In this document: piece by piece, positions 10,119 through 21,174 of the stretch
How the letters are laid out: each line of letters starts with the position of its first letter
Position numbering within the stretch: the first letter of the stretch is position 1
Source: Fistulifera solaris
Lineage: Eukaryota; Bacillariophyta; Bacillariophyceae; Naviculales; Stauroneidaceae
NCBI GenBank assembly: GCA_030295235.1
Contig: AP026162.1
Location: forward strand, 2,418,001-2,482,000
Length of the DNA stretch: 64,000 bases
Reading direction: 5' to 3'
Made by a program: the position numbers and the translations under genes
Notes under the pieces: generated by a model
Told to the model about the DNA's origin: nothing
Databases searched by the model: none
Seen by the model: the letters and a program-made list of their open reading frames with translations, nothing else

Positions 10119-11617
10119 ATGTCGTTACAAGCAAAATCGAATATGACTTCCCCATTGTTCGGTATTATACCGTCATCGGAACTCCAAGAGCACCAGATTG
10201 CAGGAAGAACGGGCAGGATCTACCGACCTACCAGTTTTTACGAGCGCCCTCGACGATCGACGAGCTGGCGCACTACCAGAATGGCGCAGTCATTTGGATG
10301 GAAGAGACTCTCGTTTTGCTGAATCACGGCGAGATATTCGAAGAGTACTCGTTACCGAAAGTTCAACTCACGGAATACTATTTCGCACTCAGCTTTCTGC
10401 TCAGTGATCACACCAAGGTCAATTGTCGGATCTTTGGCGATGTGAAAGGAGTCTTGAAGACAGCTGTCTTCTTTACCAGCTTGGAAGTTTCTGAAGGGAA
10501 GCACTTCATAAATATATCCATCAGTTATCACCGCGGCTTGGTGTTCGATTATTGTCACACGAAGGAGTTTGAGTTGTTGTTTGAATCCATCGCAAACCAG
10601 AATTATCTTTTATCCCTCTTATCTGAACGACTTTGCCACTTATTTCATTACGACACGACCATATCCGATGCATTTGACTTTCCTTGCCACCTACGTGGAC
10701 GGAGAGGAGCTGGTGACGAGTATGCAGGAACGTACGACACCGTTTGGCTCCCTGGAGTTTCACGGCATTTCGCCGATGTTGGAGGCTATACAAGAGATCT
10801 GCCGACATCTTCAGTGGTTCGAACACCTTCAATTCAGTGAATTTCCCGGTGATCTCGTAATCAAGTTACTATCCTCGAATGTCCCCAGTATCGGTTTTGA
10901 TATCGACCGCCGTACGGAAACGTTGGACCTGTCAACGGTAAACATTGTTTCCTCCAAGATTCGTCCTTTCTTCGAGCCGAGAATTTCCCACGAAATTCAT
11001 GTTATCGTTTTTGCATCGAGTGGCCGAACTAGGTCAGCTGGAATGCTTCGAATTCAACCGAACGGATGGCCCTCCGGTTCCGGACGATGTCAAGAATGCA
11101 TTGCTGGCTGCCGTGAGCGGCCAGCAAGAAACTGACCAAGCTGACGTTATCTTCGAGCGACGAATCTCTGATGTGGGACGGTCTAGTGGAAGATCTGTTT
11201 GGCGTTTTGGAAAAACACGAGGCGTTGCGCACATTGCGCATCACCCCGTATCCTACAACACTGGATCCACAGTTCGCTTGGCTCAAGCAATCGTACAAGC
11301 GAAATCGATACATCGATGTCACGGATTCATCAGGAGACAAACTGGAAGCAGACGATGAAGTAGATCAACTGCTTGCGGTAAATCATTTCTTCCGCGGATC
11401 CGAAAAGCTGAAGAAAGAGCCCACAGCTACTCGACTGTCCCTCCTAGGAGCCGCTTTAACGCATAGCGCTGCATCCGACTTGCCACGGGCTGGGCTGCTT
11501 CTGATGCACCATCTGGATTTGATTTGCGAGCTTGTGCACGAAAATGAGTCAACTGGTGAAGCAGAAGATGTCATAATGGAAATGATTGGTAGTGACAGAT
11601 ATGTCGCGCCAGCTTGA
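10119..11617 (+). pseudogene. LRR/RNI-like family pseudogene, copy F (type I)
   Basis: It opens with LFGIIPSSELQEHQIAGR in the frame of the ATG at 10119, then shifts within about 40 codons. AHYQNGAVIWMEETLVLL and CRIFGDVKGVLKTAVFF follow in the second frame. The third frame has ITTRPYPMHLTF, RTTPFGSLEF and SIGFDIDRRTETLDLSTVNIV. The next has EFPTKFMLSFLHRVAELGQLECFEF. The last (11171-11617) has LEKHEALRTLRITPYPTTLD, PQFAWLKQSYKRNRYIDV, HFFRGSEKLKKEP and LLLMHHLDLICELVHENES. At least four frame changes. Nearly the whole family architecture can still be traced. Confidence 0.8.
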
Positions 11618-11983
11618 GTCAAGCAGCGCTGATGGTGAGAAGGCCAGCAGCAATCGCTTCGTTAAGGCTGCTAGAACCAAGCAATTATACGTATTGAACT
11701 TCTGGTGTCATGTTGTTACGTGGTCGCTCATAGACAAGATTTGGCAAGATGTCGATCATGTCGATTGGCTATTTGTTACTCCGTATAACTATACCTTCGT
11801 ACAATGAATCTTGCGTGACTGAGGAGCTCTATGATGTAAGCCCTAACCCTTTATGCGGGTATAGACTCATTTTTGCGCAGAAAATCAAGATCTCATCGCA
11901 AACAACGCGTTTCTTTCATCACAACAAGAGGGACATAAACTTCAGGTCACCTTGAAACTACATTATTTCATCTGCCAAAGTCA

Positions 11984-13473
11984 ATGTCGTTCTACAATTC
12001 TCTTCTCGAGCCTCTCCCGGCATCTAAGCTCCAGCCTCATCAGATTATCAAGTTCGAAGATGGTGACGTTTTGCCTGTCTACCGATTTCGAAGAAATCTT
12101 TTGAGCATCGACTGTTTCGCGGGAGATTCTTCCATTCATTCCATTCTACAGGACAATGGTACTCTCATATCGATCACGTGTTCACGTGTGCAGTGCTATG
12201 GGCCACAAATCGTTGTTTTTGAAGACCCTGAGACCGCAGAGAAGCGGGTTGTCAAGTTGGTCGACCAAAGGTGCTTCTTTCTCTATTTCAATCAAGTGAA
12301 TTGCATGATTTTAGGAACGTCGGATCACGCGATTGCCGAGACGGCTCAGTTCCTCTAGAATCTAGAGGAAGACGATGATTCGTGGCGCATGGAAATCCGC
12401 AGCTCGAGACGTCGTTTTGATTTTGGTGTCTTTTCGTTCGCGCATCTTGCTTCTTTGCTGCGCTCACGCCCGAACATTCCAATCACATTGAGTGTTATGG
12501 GCATCACTCCCGATCAATCACGATTACTAGCGAATTACCCGGAAACGGTGAACATGCGTTTCAACGAGCTATTCTGCAATGTCTTTACCGATGAAGGGAA
12601 CACCTTTGTGAACGCTCTCGTCGAAAGAAACTCGTCGTTCGGCACTCTATGGCTATGGAATGAAAGCAATCTACAGGGTGTTACTTTCGAACGTATTCTA
12701 CAGGCAAAAGCAATCGACAAATTAGTTATGCCCACCGTCAGCGTTCAGCAGATACCTCGTGTTCGGCTCTGGTAAAGGAGGTCGACTTCACTATTGATGC
12801 CCGAGACATGAAGGCATTTGATTGGTCGAACATGAACATTGTTCCGAAGAAGCTGTCTCTGGAGTTCAATTGTGCTCATAGCTCTAACGAATCTGACGAG
12901 TCTATTTGCATGTTCTTCTTCCGTCTCGCTGAACTAGGCGATTTTACCAAATTCGATTAGAATTTCGAAGGAAACGGCAACATACCCACTCCAGTTTTCG
13001 AAGTGCTGATGTGTGCCGTCGAGGATAACCAAAAGCTGAGAGAATTGGCCTTGCATCGACTGTCTTACAAAGTTTGTCCGTTTCTTCAGCAAATTTTTGG
13101 AAGAGTCATGGCACGCCACCAAGGATTGCATTCCTTGAGTATTTCTGATTCAATCTTGCGAATGGTGGATCCCAAACATACTTTGTTGAAGCAGCTCTTG
13201 AATCGCAACAGGAAAATCCAAGGGATTGGTTTTGGAGACGCCCATGATAAAGTGGGCTACTATGAGACCGAGATTCGTAAGCTTTATGCGTTCAACCGAT
13301 TCTTTCAAGACTTTGCGCATCTACCGATGGAATCACTGTCTCTTGTGCCGTCGCTCCTCGGAAACGCGTTGACCGGCTGTGCTAGCCGTGACTTTCGATG
13401 GTCTGCTTTCCTGATGGCGTACCATTCGGATGCTCTGTGTCAACTCGTGGAGAACTCACCTTGCCTTCGATGA
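11984..13473 (+). pseudogene. LRR/RNI-like family pseudogene, copy G (type II)
   Basis: It starts with LEPLPASKLQPHQIIKFEDG and reaches MILGTSDHAIAETAQFL. A TAG then stands at 12356-12358, where other type II copies have the Trp of FLW. The same frame continues with FDFGVFSFAHLASLL and SRLLANYPETV to 12775, then shifts. A second TAG lies at 12958-12960 (after FTKFD). The C-terminal part is clean: DNQKLRELALHRL, HQGLHSLSIS, LLKQLLNRNRKI, KLYAFNRFFQDF and FLMAYHSDALCQLVENS, ending at 13473. Two nonsense codons at non-homopolymer positions make true inactivation likely. Confidence 0.8.
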
Positions 13474-13882
13474 GTGCGAGTGAATTCGATAATATTGGTA
13501 CTGTACCCGAGCCTAGCACGATGGAGAGTTTTCTCCAGTCTGTCCGTAACGAATTCTTCTGTTACGACGATATGTCGCTCTAGTTTGCGAACTGAAATAC
13601 TATAACGCGAAGTTGGCGACAGATAAATAATTTCATATTACCTTCTCTCTTCGATAACTTGGCATCTTAGTACTCATAGTTGCTGCGGACCGGTATATCA
13701 TGCACACCTCATGCTTGTCTACTTGATCCTTTTGATCAAAACGAGACCTTAAAATCTGAAACACGACTTTGAGTGCTCCGCAATCGCGTGCATTCCTGGG
13801 TGCATCGAAGTGCTCTATTGCGGTCACCTTCATTTATTCGTTGCATACCGCGCTTTTGTCTCTCGACTGTCCTATACCCCTT

Positions 13883-15121
13883 TCAATGCTCTTCAAATCC
13901 AAACGACGTTTCCGTATCCATGGCATGATTGGCCAACCAATCCGCCCGTTTGTTGTACTCGCGCGCAATGTGCGTGACGCTAATGTCTTGAAATTCCTGC
14001 ATGACGTCCCGCGTGGGTCCCCACAATTCTTTTAACTTTGGATCCCGCACTTGATACACCCCATTCAATTGTTTGACGACCAATTCGCTATCCCCCTGCG
14101 CTTGAATGCGCTGAATGCCCAACGATTTCGCACACAACAATCCCAATAATATGGAATGATATTCGGCCATGTTGTTGCTCATCGGCGGCAAAAATTTCCA
14201 TCCACACCAGACTTCGTGTCCTTGATCATCAAATAAGACCATGCCACACCCCGATTTCCCCGCCGGATTGCCCCGGGCACCTCCATCGAATTGCAACAAA
14301 TAAGTGCGTTGCGGATCAATGATGGTGGTGGTGCTTGTCGTATCCTGATTCTCGTTAGAAATGGTTGGGTTGTCATTACTACTACTTTCATTCGGAATCG
14401 CCGGCCACACGCCTTTGTTTTCGTCCGAAGACGCCTGTTGCTGCGATGCCGTCATCGGAATGAGCACAGGCGGCACCGATGGTTTGCGTTGTTTCCCTTG
14501 TCCCGTGAATGCATGTCCCATGGGATCTCCTTGTGGTTGTGACAAGGACGATTTGTTGGTCGCCAAGGCCCGTTTCGCCAATTCCGTCGCTTCCTCGACG
14601 TTTGGCACGATGCGGACCCGAAACGTTTGGAGGCGTTCTTCGACCAAATGCATGACTTGCCAATAGAGCGGTTTCATAATGCGTTTTTCCATGGGAAAGA
14701 TGCCTTGCAATTGTTTCGCCAAGACGGCATGATCCGTTTCCAACATCAAATGTTGGACTCCCAACTGAATGGCGTAATGCAATCCGACAATGAGTGCGGA
14801 ATATTCCGCCAACGACAGTGCACGATCACTGGGAAAATAGTGTCGGGCCGTCAATGTAGAACTAGAATCTTTCAACACAATCCCGATCCCGGTGCCATCG
14901 GCATTGAGTTTACTGTATCCTTTGGTTTGTAAAATATACGTGTGTTGGGGATTGAGAAGAAGTGATGAAGTCGTCGAGTGAAAGGCCGATTGAGGAGAGG
15001 ATGGGACTTCGAGAGAAGCTTCTAAAAAGGAAGGAGTGATGGTCGATGCACTTCTCCGAGCGGATCTCCATATTCGATCCAGAAAAAAGAGAGGACGACG
15101 AGTCTGATTTAGGATCATCAT
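13883..15121 (-). CDS. Double RNase H-like domain protein
   Basis: The frame is open from 15268, but the ATG at 15121 (MMILNQTRRPLFFLDRIW, then RSARRSAS) gives a basic, acid-free N-terminus typical of mitochondrial import and is preferred; 412 residues. The C-terminal domain is a standard plant/bacterial RNase H-like fold (RVT_3 type): QFDGGARGNPAGKSGCG, NNMAEYHSILLGL, QGDSELVVKQLNG and REYNKRADWLANHAM, which supply the expected acidic residues. A second, N-terminal copy (KLNADGTGIGIVLKD, LAEYSALIVGL, LETDHAVLAKQLQG) keeps the fold signature but lacks the first FDGG Asp. The two are joined by a Ser/Gln/Asn-rich linker. It probably processes RNA-DNA hybrids, with the first domain possibly only binding. 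It is not part of the neighbouring transposon, whose end lies 0.2 kb away. Confidence 0.8.
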   Translation of the reverse strand: MMILNQTRRPLFFLDRIWRSARRSASTITPSFLEASLEVPSSPQSAFHSTTSSLLLNPQHTYILQTKGYSKLNADGTGIGIVLKDSSSTLTARHYFPSDRALSLAEYSALIVGLHYAIQLGVQHLMLETDHAVLAKQLQGIFPMEKRIMKPLYWQVMHLVEERLQTFRVRIVPNVEEATELAKRALATNKSSLSQPQGDPMGHAFTGQGKQRKPSVPPVLIPMTASQQQASSDENKGVWPAIPNESSSNDNPTISNENQDTTSTTTIIDPQRTYLLQFDGGARGNPAGKSGCGMVLFDDQGHEVWCGWKFLPPMSNNMAEYHSILLGLLCAKSLGIQRIQAQGDSELVVKQLNGVYQVRDPKLKELWGPTRDVMQEFQDISVTHIAREYNKRADWLANHAMDTETSFGFEEH

Positions 15122-15313
15122 GGCGGATGTCGGGAGAAAGAATGCAGTTATTATGAACGAATAAAGAAACAAATAGGGCCGTTTCCTATCCGCCTGCACC
15201 ATGCATAAAAGAAATAAGTATGTCGAGAAAGAGGATACAGACAGAGAATGAGGCTCCAGCAACGTCAAATATCAGAGGATGGTTTGCTGTTATAATAACG
15301 TGATGTTATTGTT

Positions 15314-15443
15314 GGGAGACTTCCGTTAGGTCTCCAACCAGGGTGAACCTCTTCCGATAGCTCTCCCGTTAGGAGAGACGTTAACTGACTACATTCAACT
15401 TTACAGTAGAGTACGCGCCATTGGATGTGGTACTAATTACTTA
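15314..15443 (+). repeat. Left terminal inverted repeat of the MULE
   Basis: 130 bp, reverse complement of 21045-21174 with no mismatch seen. Within it GGGAGAC, a short spacer and GTCTCC form a small inverted repeat right at the tip. Confidence 0.93.
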
Positions 15444-15548
15444 GAATCTACTTAGGTTGCTCGATAAAGTAACAAAGCCTTATGAATGACAGTCCCGGAT
15501 GATTCATGAATCACCCCTCTAAGATAACCAAATCCTCAATAAACAATA

Positions 15549-15695
15549 GTCAGCGAGCGCGACCGCTCTTGATAAAGAAAAGTCAGCGAGCGCGACCGCT
15601 CTCAATTGTCAATAAAGAAAAACCAGCCTACGTGACCCTGATGCAGCGAGCGCGACCTTCCAATAAAGAAAAACCCAGCCTACGTGACCTTCCAC
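15549..15695 (+). repeat. Subterminal tandem repeats of the MULE
   Basis: CAGCGAGCGCGACC recurs at 15551, 15593 and 15643. It alternates with AATAAAGAAAAA(C)CAGCC and TACGTGACC blocks. Subterminal arrays like this often hold transposase binding sites; that role here is inference. Confidence 0.7.
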
Positions 15696-15806
15696 CGATC
15701 AAGGCTTTCGTCGAAAACTACTTCGTAAATAATCAAAACCCAATCTACACAATTTCAGTTTCAAACTAGACTTGGTTGATTAATATCACACATTACTCTA
15801 TACGTG

Positions 15807-16355
15807 TCATTCAGCCAATTGAAACATAACATCAAATACAAAAGGTCGGAGATCATCTCCGACTCCAATCTCCGAAATAGAGTCAAGGAACCATGTCCTC
15901 TCATTGAGGGCACGTCGACCATGTTTCAGAATTGTCGCCGCATAAAAACATACATATGGTCCGCAACTATGGCCATCATGTTGCAATAGTTTATTGGGAA
16001 GACGCATTTCTTGGTATTCCCACGGAGCGAAATCGGGTAATGTTGATTCCTGCTGCTCGCTTGTTGACGGCATTCTAATTGCTGCCTCACCGCACGCGAA
16101 TTTAAATAAACCTGAAAGCCAGACAGCATTAGAGTAGTGATCGTCCGGATCTTCGAGGGAGTCGAGCGAATAAATAACTCGATTATCGGCATCAACCACC
16201 ATCAACCACCAGTGCCTCTCCTTGCACATAGGGAATAAATGAATGCCCAAATTGTTCGATTTTGTCATAGAATTCAATGCCACAAACGCTGAACTAAGCT
16301 GCAGTCTACCCTCTCTCTTAATATTTTGGTTGGCGGAATCCCACAGATTACTCAT
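15807..16355 (-). CDS. Ulp1/C48-type cysteine protease domain (transposon-borne)
   Basis: The open frame gives a Ulp1-like peptidase domain, the family that cleaves SUMO. The catalytic His is in KERHWWLMVVD, the Asp in YSLDSLEDPDD, and the Gln-equivalent/Cys block is DGHSCGPYVC, in the correct order and spacing. The visible start is inside the domain, so the N-terminus must come from upstream through an intron or a lost frame; nothing convincing was found at 16356-16760. The stop is at 15807. It lies within the MULE, on the same strand as the transposase and downstream of it. Ulp1-like domains captured by MULEs are known in plants, but their role in transposition is not settled. Confidence 0.8.
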   Translation of the reverse strand: MSNLWDSANQNIKREGRLQLSSAFVALNSMTKSNNLGIHLFPMCKERHWWLMVVDADNRVIYSLDSLEDPDDHYSNAVWLSGLFKFACGEAAIRMPSTSEQQESTLPDFAPWEYQEMRLPNKLLQHDGHSCGPYVCFYAATILKHGRRALNERTWFLDSISEIGVGDDLRPFVFDVMFQLAE

Positions 16356-17039
16356 GACATACGACGGGTGTGCAATAACTCCCTCATCCGTTCACGGTCT
16401 TGCTTGTTATGCTTTCAAGGAAACTGTTCACAATCGCGTCATTGAAATAACATTGCGAGTTCATAATTTCAAGGCATTCACTGGTTATGGATGCCGTGGC
16501 ACCACTTAGCACCTTGATATGATGCTTCTTTCCCTCTTCAGGTCGTGGACGACTCCGCGACCTTTATCAACGCCCTTTGCACTGGATTGCAAAAAGGAGT
16601 GACCGAAGAGATCCCCTGGCATCTTCTTTGTTGTAAATCAGATCGTTTCCATTCTTTCTTGTCCCTACAGTGATAAATGATTCTATTCCACTTCTTTCCT
16701 TTTGCTGTCTCTGCAAGAGTATTCCGCGACGTGGATTGCAATATTGTTCTCACTCACAAGTCCTCGCTGGTTTGCTTCATGCTTTTCGGGTTGAAGCCCT
16801 TCTTTTCATCGTTAAATCATTTGTTTCCGTTTTCCGTAAATGATTCTGGAATATCAAACTCGTGTTCTTGAACCAAACAATTTAATTGCTCAATGGTTCC
16901 CACAAATGGATAAGCTGTGTCGTAAAAATAGGATACGATCTTTGATGGTTCATCAGTAATGACTGGGGGTTGCAAAGGGGCTACTCCAATTTGCCTTACT
17001 TGTTGTCGACGTAATGAAAATTGATTTTCATTTCTGGGA

Positions 17040-18100
17040 TCTACAATCTTACCGTCTCAGGTCGAAGGGTGTTCTCAAGAATTGTGATGAGGTCCCACTA
17101 GTGGCAGTAGCGGGACTTGTTATAGCTCTCACGAAGTTCTTCTGGTTTTCGGAATACCCACTGAAAATGAACTTGAGAGCGCTTCATTTTGTGCCAAGTT
17201 CTTTCTTCGCAGATCTAGCCGGCATTTTCAGGAAATGCGACGAATCGTCACTGAGATTACCGGATTTGGCGGGACTTGCATTCTTCTTTTGGATGTCTAA
17301 TCGCCTTTTAAATACATGTGATGAATCGTCACTAGCAGACGTGGGCGGGACTTGCATTAGTGGGTTCTGTCTTCGGTATCTTTATAATCATATCTTCAGG
17401 AATCGTGATACTTCGGTTGTTGGACTGTTTCGAATGAGATCTTGGCAGTGCTCTCAGATTACCCCTCTTCATAGTTGGCATCTCAACTATGGAAGAAACT
17501 GCTGTGGCGGGACTTCCTGCTTTTGCTTCTGCAATCGGTGGCGGTTTCAACTTCTTTTTTACGGGCATGAGTCGGGCCTTTGGCTCTGGAATTTGCTGTC
17601 AGTTTCGATCTTTTCCTTTTTGTGTTGTATTCTCATTCATTGAAGACTCGATAGTCAAGGCATGAGCTCTGATATCAGGTGGTGGCTTCAGATTTTGACT
17701 CTTCATGGTCGGCCTCTCAAAGATTGACGAATCAGTTGTGGCGGGACTTGTTCCTTCAGCTTTTTGATTTGGTGGCTGTTTCGGCCGCTTTCCTCTTTCT
17801 CGTTGCCATTTTGACTAATGAAAAATCTGTTGTTGCTGGACTGGAAGCACAAGCTGTTGTGGTCGGCGGTGGTTTCAAATTCGGTCTGGATGCGGTCGCT
17901 GTCTTCAATATCGATGACTTTGGCGGTAGATGGACTTGCCTTCATGCTTTTTAAATTCAAGTTACTTGTTTGGATCTCCTCTTTGTTCTAGTTGTTGGCA
18001 TTTCATTTACTGAATATTCTGTTGTTGCGGGACTTGAGGCAAAAGCATTATGTGCGGTGCTTGGTTCCACATCTTCATCCTCTAGAATTGTCGACAGATG
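17040..18100 (-). repeat. Degenerate coding repeats in the MULE linker
   Basis: On the plus strand the motif GGCGGGACTTG (or close variants) recurs about eight times between 17110 and 18040. On the minus strand, the coding direction of the transposon, it reads as SPATT- or SPATA-type peptides followed by S-rich and MPTMK-type segments (AGSPATAVSSIVEMPTMK at about 17500; ASSPATTEYSVNEMPTTR at about 18000). This looks like a decayed low-complexity repeat domain between the transposase zinc knuckle and the Ulp1 protease. Several frames are involved. Confidence 0.5.
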
Positions 18101-18389
18101 ACCCGAGTGTGCACTGTTCAGACGGGAATCGTCATGGATGCCTACCTCGACATCATCAACCATGGTCAATTCTTGTTCGTGACTTCTTCTTTCCGTGTAA
18201 TCCTTGTCACGAATAATTACTACAATATCTCGGTTACTACCTGACGGAGCAAGGTCCATATCCAGAAGATAGTTATTTTCGTTGTCGTCTTCAGCGTGAA
18301 TTTCTGCAGCGTCTTCTCCAGTAAGCTTTAAAATCCGTGACTGGACAATGGCATTGGCTGCATCAGAGTCTTCTACTAAGCCAATCTTG

Positions 18390-20870
18390 TCAATATTGTG
18401 AAGGCCATGTCCTCCCGGAGGTATCATCGTTGTCCAAATCTTCAGAAGTAATTCCTGCATCCATGTCAATGACGCATGTTGGGAAATGGTTGACCAGAAT
18501 TGCGCCAGTTTCAAGTAATGCAGGATCCATGTACCTTCGATCATCTTTGAGGTAGTCCAGACACTGTCGAATTGTGTGATTCGGTGATCTGCAGTGAAAG
18601 CAGTGCCGAGGTAAGGGCTTGCCGTCTCTACGCTTTGCGTCCAAGAGTTGATTCTAGCTGTTGCATGTGTTCCGCCTTTGGTTTGGTCCCAAAATCAAAC
18701 AGACCATCGGGCGGCAATCGCTTCTGCTATTGCATCGTTATTTCGACTGAGCTTGTTCTTTGAACTTGGCTCATACTCCTTTGTCATTCGTGCTGATTCC
18801 AGCGCCGATTGCTTCTTTTTCTTTGACTTACGTGGTCCCGGTTCACCATTACTGATTATTCTGTTCCCCGAGTTAAGCTTGTCAGTGTAAGTTGGTGATG
18901 GATAAATGTTTTCTGATTGATAAGCAAGCTTGATATCCCCAAATCCCCGGACGCCAAGTCGCCGGATAGTTGTTAAGAAACTCTGTAAGGAAGCCGGCGA
19001 TCACCACTTGTCGGAACTTTTCCAAACTCTTCGTGAGAATTGCGAAAACACAGAGGGTGGGATTGAGGGCCAAGTTGAGGATCTTGTACGTGAAACAAGG
19101 TTGATGTGGCCGCAGTAGATTTCCGCATCGCTGTTCTACTGCAGGAGCAGTACAGGGACGGAGTGCTCGTGGGTTCATAAGTAACATACTCCGTCTTCTT
19201 GTGCTTTTCAGCTGCATAATTTGAATTTCAAACTGCCATCGGGCATCCTTCAGCATCCTCTATTACAAAATCTAGATCTTCATTGCCTGTATCTTGCAAG
19301 CTTCGAAAGTATATGGTGAGGAACCTAGCAGATTTGGTTGTTATTTCATCTCGAAATTGTCGAAGAGATTCGGCAGCCGCCATCAAAAAAGTTAGAAATG
19401 GCTAGTGGAGGGGTATTAGTCCTCACTTCATGATGTAGAAGCCACTGCTGGGCCGATTCGACATGATTTGTTGAACAGAAACCATATAAAGGGAACTTGT
19501 TTCCAACTGGCACGTGATCGTTGAGCAACCACCTCCATTCGCCGACGTCTCCACTTATCTCTGTGAAGCCATTCACTTCAGCTAGATAGGTAAAATATAG
19601 GGGCTCCCACATAGATTCATGTTGACTCGGTGTATTTCCAAACACAGTCCAATGAGTAGGATGAATTGTCCCAAGAACATAGATAACAATTCGCTGCACC
19701 GGTACTAAGAGTTTCGTTTTCTTCAATTTGTGGAAGCGCTTTGACAAGCTTCTTCGCAGCATCCAAGAAGGCGTTAACATCTGGAGCGCTTTGCATCTCG
19801 CGCGATAAACCAAGCGACCGCTCTGCCCTCTCAGCGATCGTTGATTGATATTGAATAGATGGTAAATGTTTCAAGAATATGAATCAAGCAATACTTCACG
19901 GAAACAACCAGTCCATAATGTTCTGCCAACTGCCGGCGAGAATGTGTCCTCGGTCAGTGAATACTGGAAACTCTTCGAAATTGAACCCAGCTTGATACAT
20001 CATGAGAAGGATATATATCATCCCTTGCTTGTTTTCCGAGGGAATCAACCCAAAACCAAGTGGAATGTTACTTCCATTTCCATCGACCCCTATGATCGGG
20101 ACTCCAATTCCATCGTGTTCGGGTATACGGATGTGTGTTCCGTCTAAAAGATTGCAGGAATGCAGGCATTTCTAAAGAAGTGCGCGGCATTCTCAATGAA
20201 CACAGTTGACCGAAAAAAGCATGAGTTCTGGTCAGTTTCTAAATTGACGGAGGCATTTGGATTTAGCTCGACATATTTCCGAAGATACTGGGCCAACAGC
20301 TCATTGTACATCAACAAATCCTTTCGGTAGACCTCACGGAAGTGTTTCTTGAGATTTGAATGCATTGTCGGGCCAACTTCGATGTCGAAACCCTCTTTCC
20401 TGAGGACGGCGTTGAGATTCTTGCGAGTAGCATGACTGTCGAAGTTTGGTGCCTGGAAGCATGTTTTGAAGAAGTCTTGAACAGCAGGAATGTTCTGCAC
20501 TATCATTGATTTTCTGCGGCAGTCCTTTGGGAGGTCGTTTGTTGGAGTGCAAAACAAACTGTGCCTGAAGTTAGTACTAGGATGGTCGTGTAGCAATCGA
20601 AGTTCGCCGTTTTCTTCCTTGAACTTAAGTGAGAACGTTTTGCAGCAAGTGCACACGTAGCAAGGGCTTTCTCCGTGCTTGCTGACATCTCGTAAGAGCT
20701 TTCGATCGCATTACACAAAAGCGATGCTGCGGAGAAGCTCCTCGTGATCATCCTCAGGGATCGGTTTGTCATAGAGAAACTTTTCAAAATCATACGGACC
20801 GGTTGGAGGAAGTGCCCCATATTTTTGCATAATCGTGACGAATGATCGTCGCCCTTCGTTTCAATGATCG
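18390..20870 (-). CDS. MULE transposase, frame interrupted
   Basis: Read on the minus strand from about 20870 downward. An N-terminal Cys-rich part (YVCTCCKTFSLKF) carries a TAA just upstream. Then comes a helical part ending RNACIPAI. The catalytic core begins with LLDGTHIRIP (Asp at about 20144), GVDGNGSNIPLGFGL, then FTDRGH (Asp at about 19955). In the next frames come CSTNHVESAQQWLLHHEV (third acidic residue of the DDE triad) at about 19450 and a CCHC knuckle HCFHCRSPNHTIRQC at about 18590. The stop after ACIPAIF is removed if the 4-A run at 20146-20149 (plus strand) had one more base. Two further stops follow the DRGH block, so other lesions or introns exist. Assignment to the Mutator transposase family is firm; an intact protein is not visible. 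Confidence 0.8.
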
Positions 20871-21044
20871 ACATGTTAATGTTGTAAAAGAGCAACAGTA
20901 GGAACGGAAGGGCAACTATGACAATAAGGAATGCAGCGTTCTGATCATCTTGTCGGCAGTCGGAACGGAACAAACGCACAACGCGAACGATTGTGCGGTT
21001 ATTGTGCGTGACCTAAGTAGAACTAATGATGGATGGAAGGCCTT

Positions 21045-21174
21045 TAAGTAATTAGTACCACATCCAATGGCGCGTACTCTACTGTAAAGTTGAATGTAGT
21101 CAGTTAACGTCTCTCCTAACGGGAGAGCTATCGGAAGAGGTTCACCCTGGTTGGAGACCTAACGGAAGTCTCCC
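21045..21174 (-). repeat. Right terminal inverted repeat of the MULE
   Basis: 130 bp, inverted copy of 15314-15443. Followed directly by the second copy of the 9-bp target-site duplication. Confidence 0.93.

Larger units (their letters stand above)
15314..21174. mobile_element. Mutator-like (MULE) DNA transposon with Ulp1 gene
   Basis: A complete 5,861-bp element. The ends are 130-bp terminal inverted repeats (15314-15443 and 21045-21174) that I read as identical, starting GGGAGACTTCCGTTAGG. They are flanked by the 9-bp direct repeat GTTATTGTT (15305-15313 and 21175-21183), the target-site duplication length typical of Mutator. Inside, on the minus strand, are a MULE transposase with a CCHC knuckle and, at the far end, a Ulp1-type cysteine protease gene; this pairing is known from some plant MULEs. 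Identical TIRs and an exact TSD point to a recent insertion, yet the transposase reading frame is interrupted. It sits between the RNase H-like gene and the biotin synthase gene and disrupts neither. Confidence 0.92.

Noticed and set aside
15551-15695. CRISPR-like array in the MULE subterminal repeats
   Set aside because: Units are irregular, spacers are not unique or constant in length, and the context is a eukaryotic transposon.
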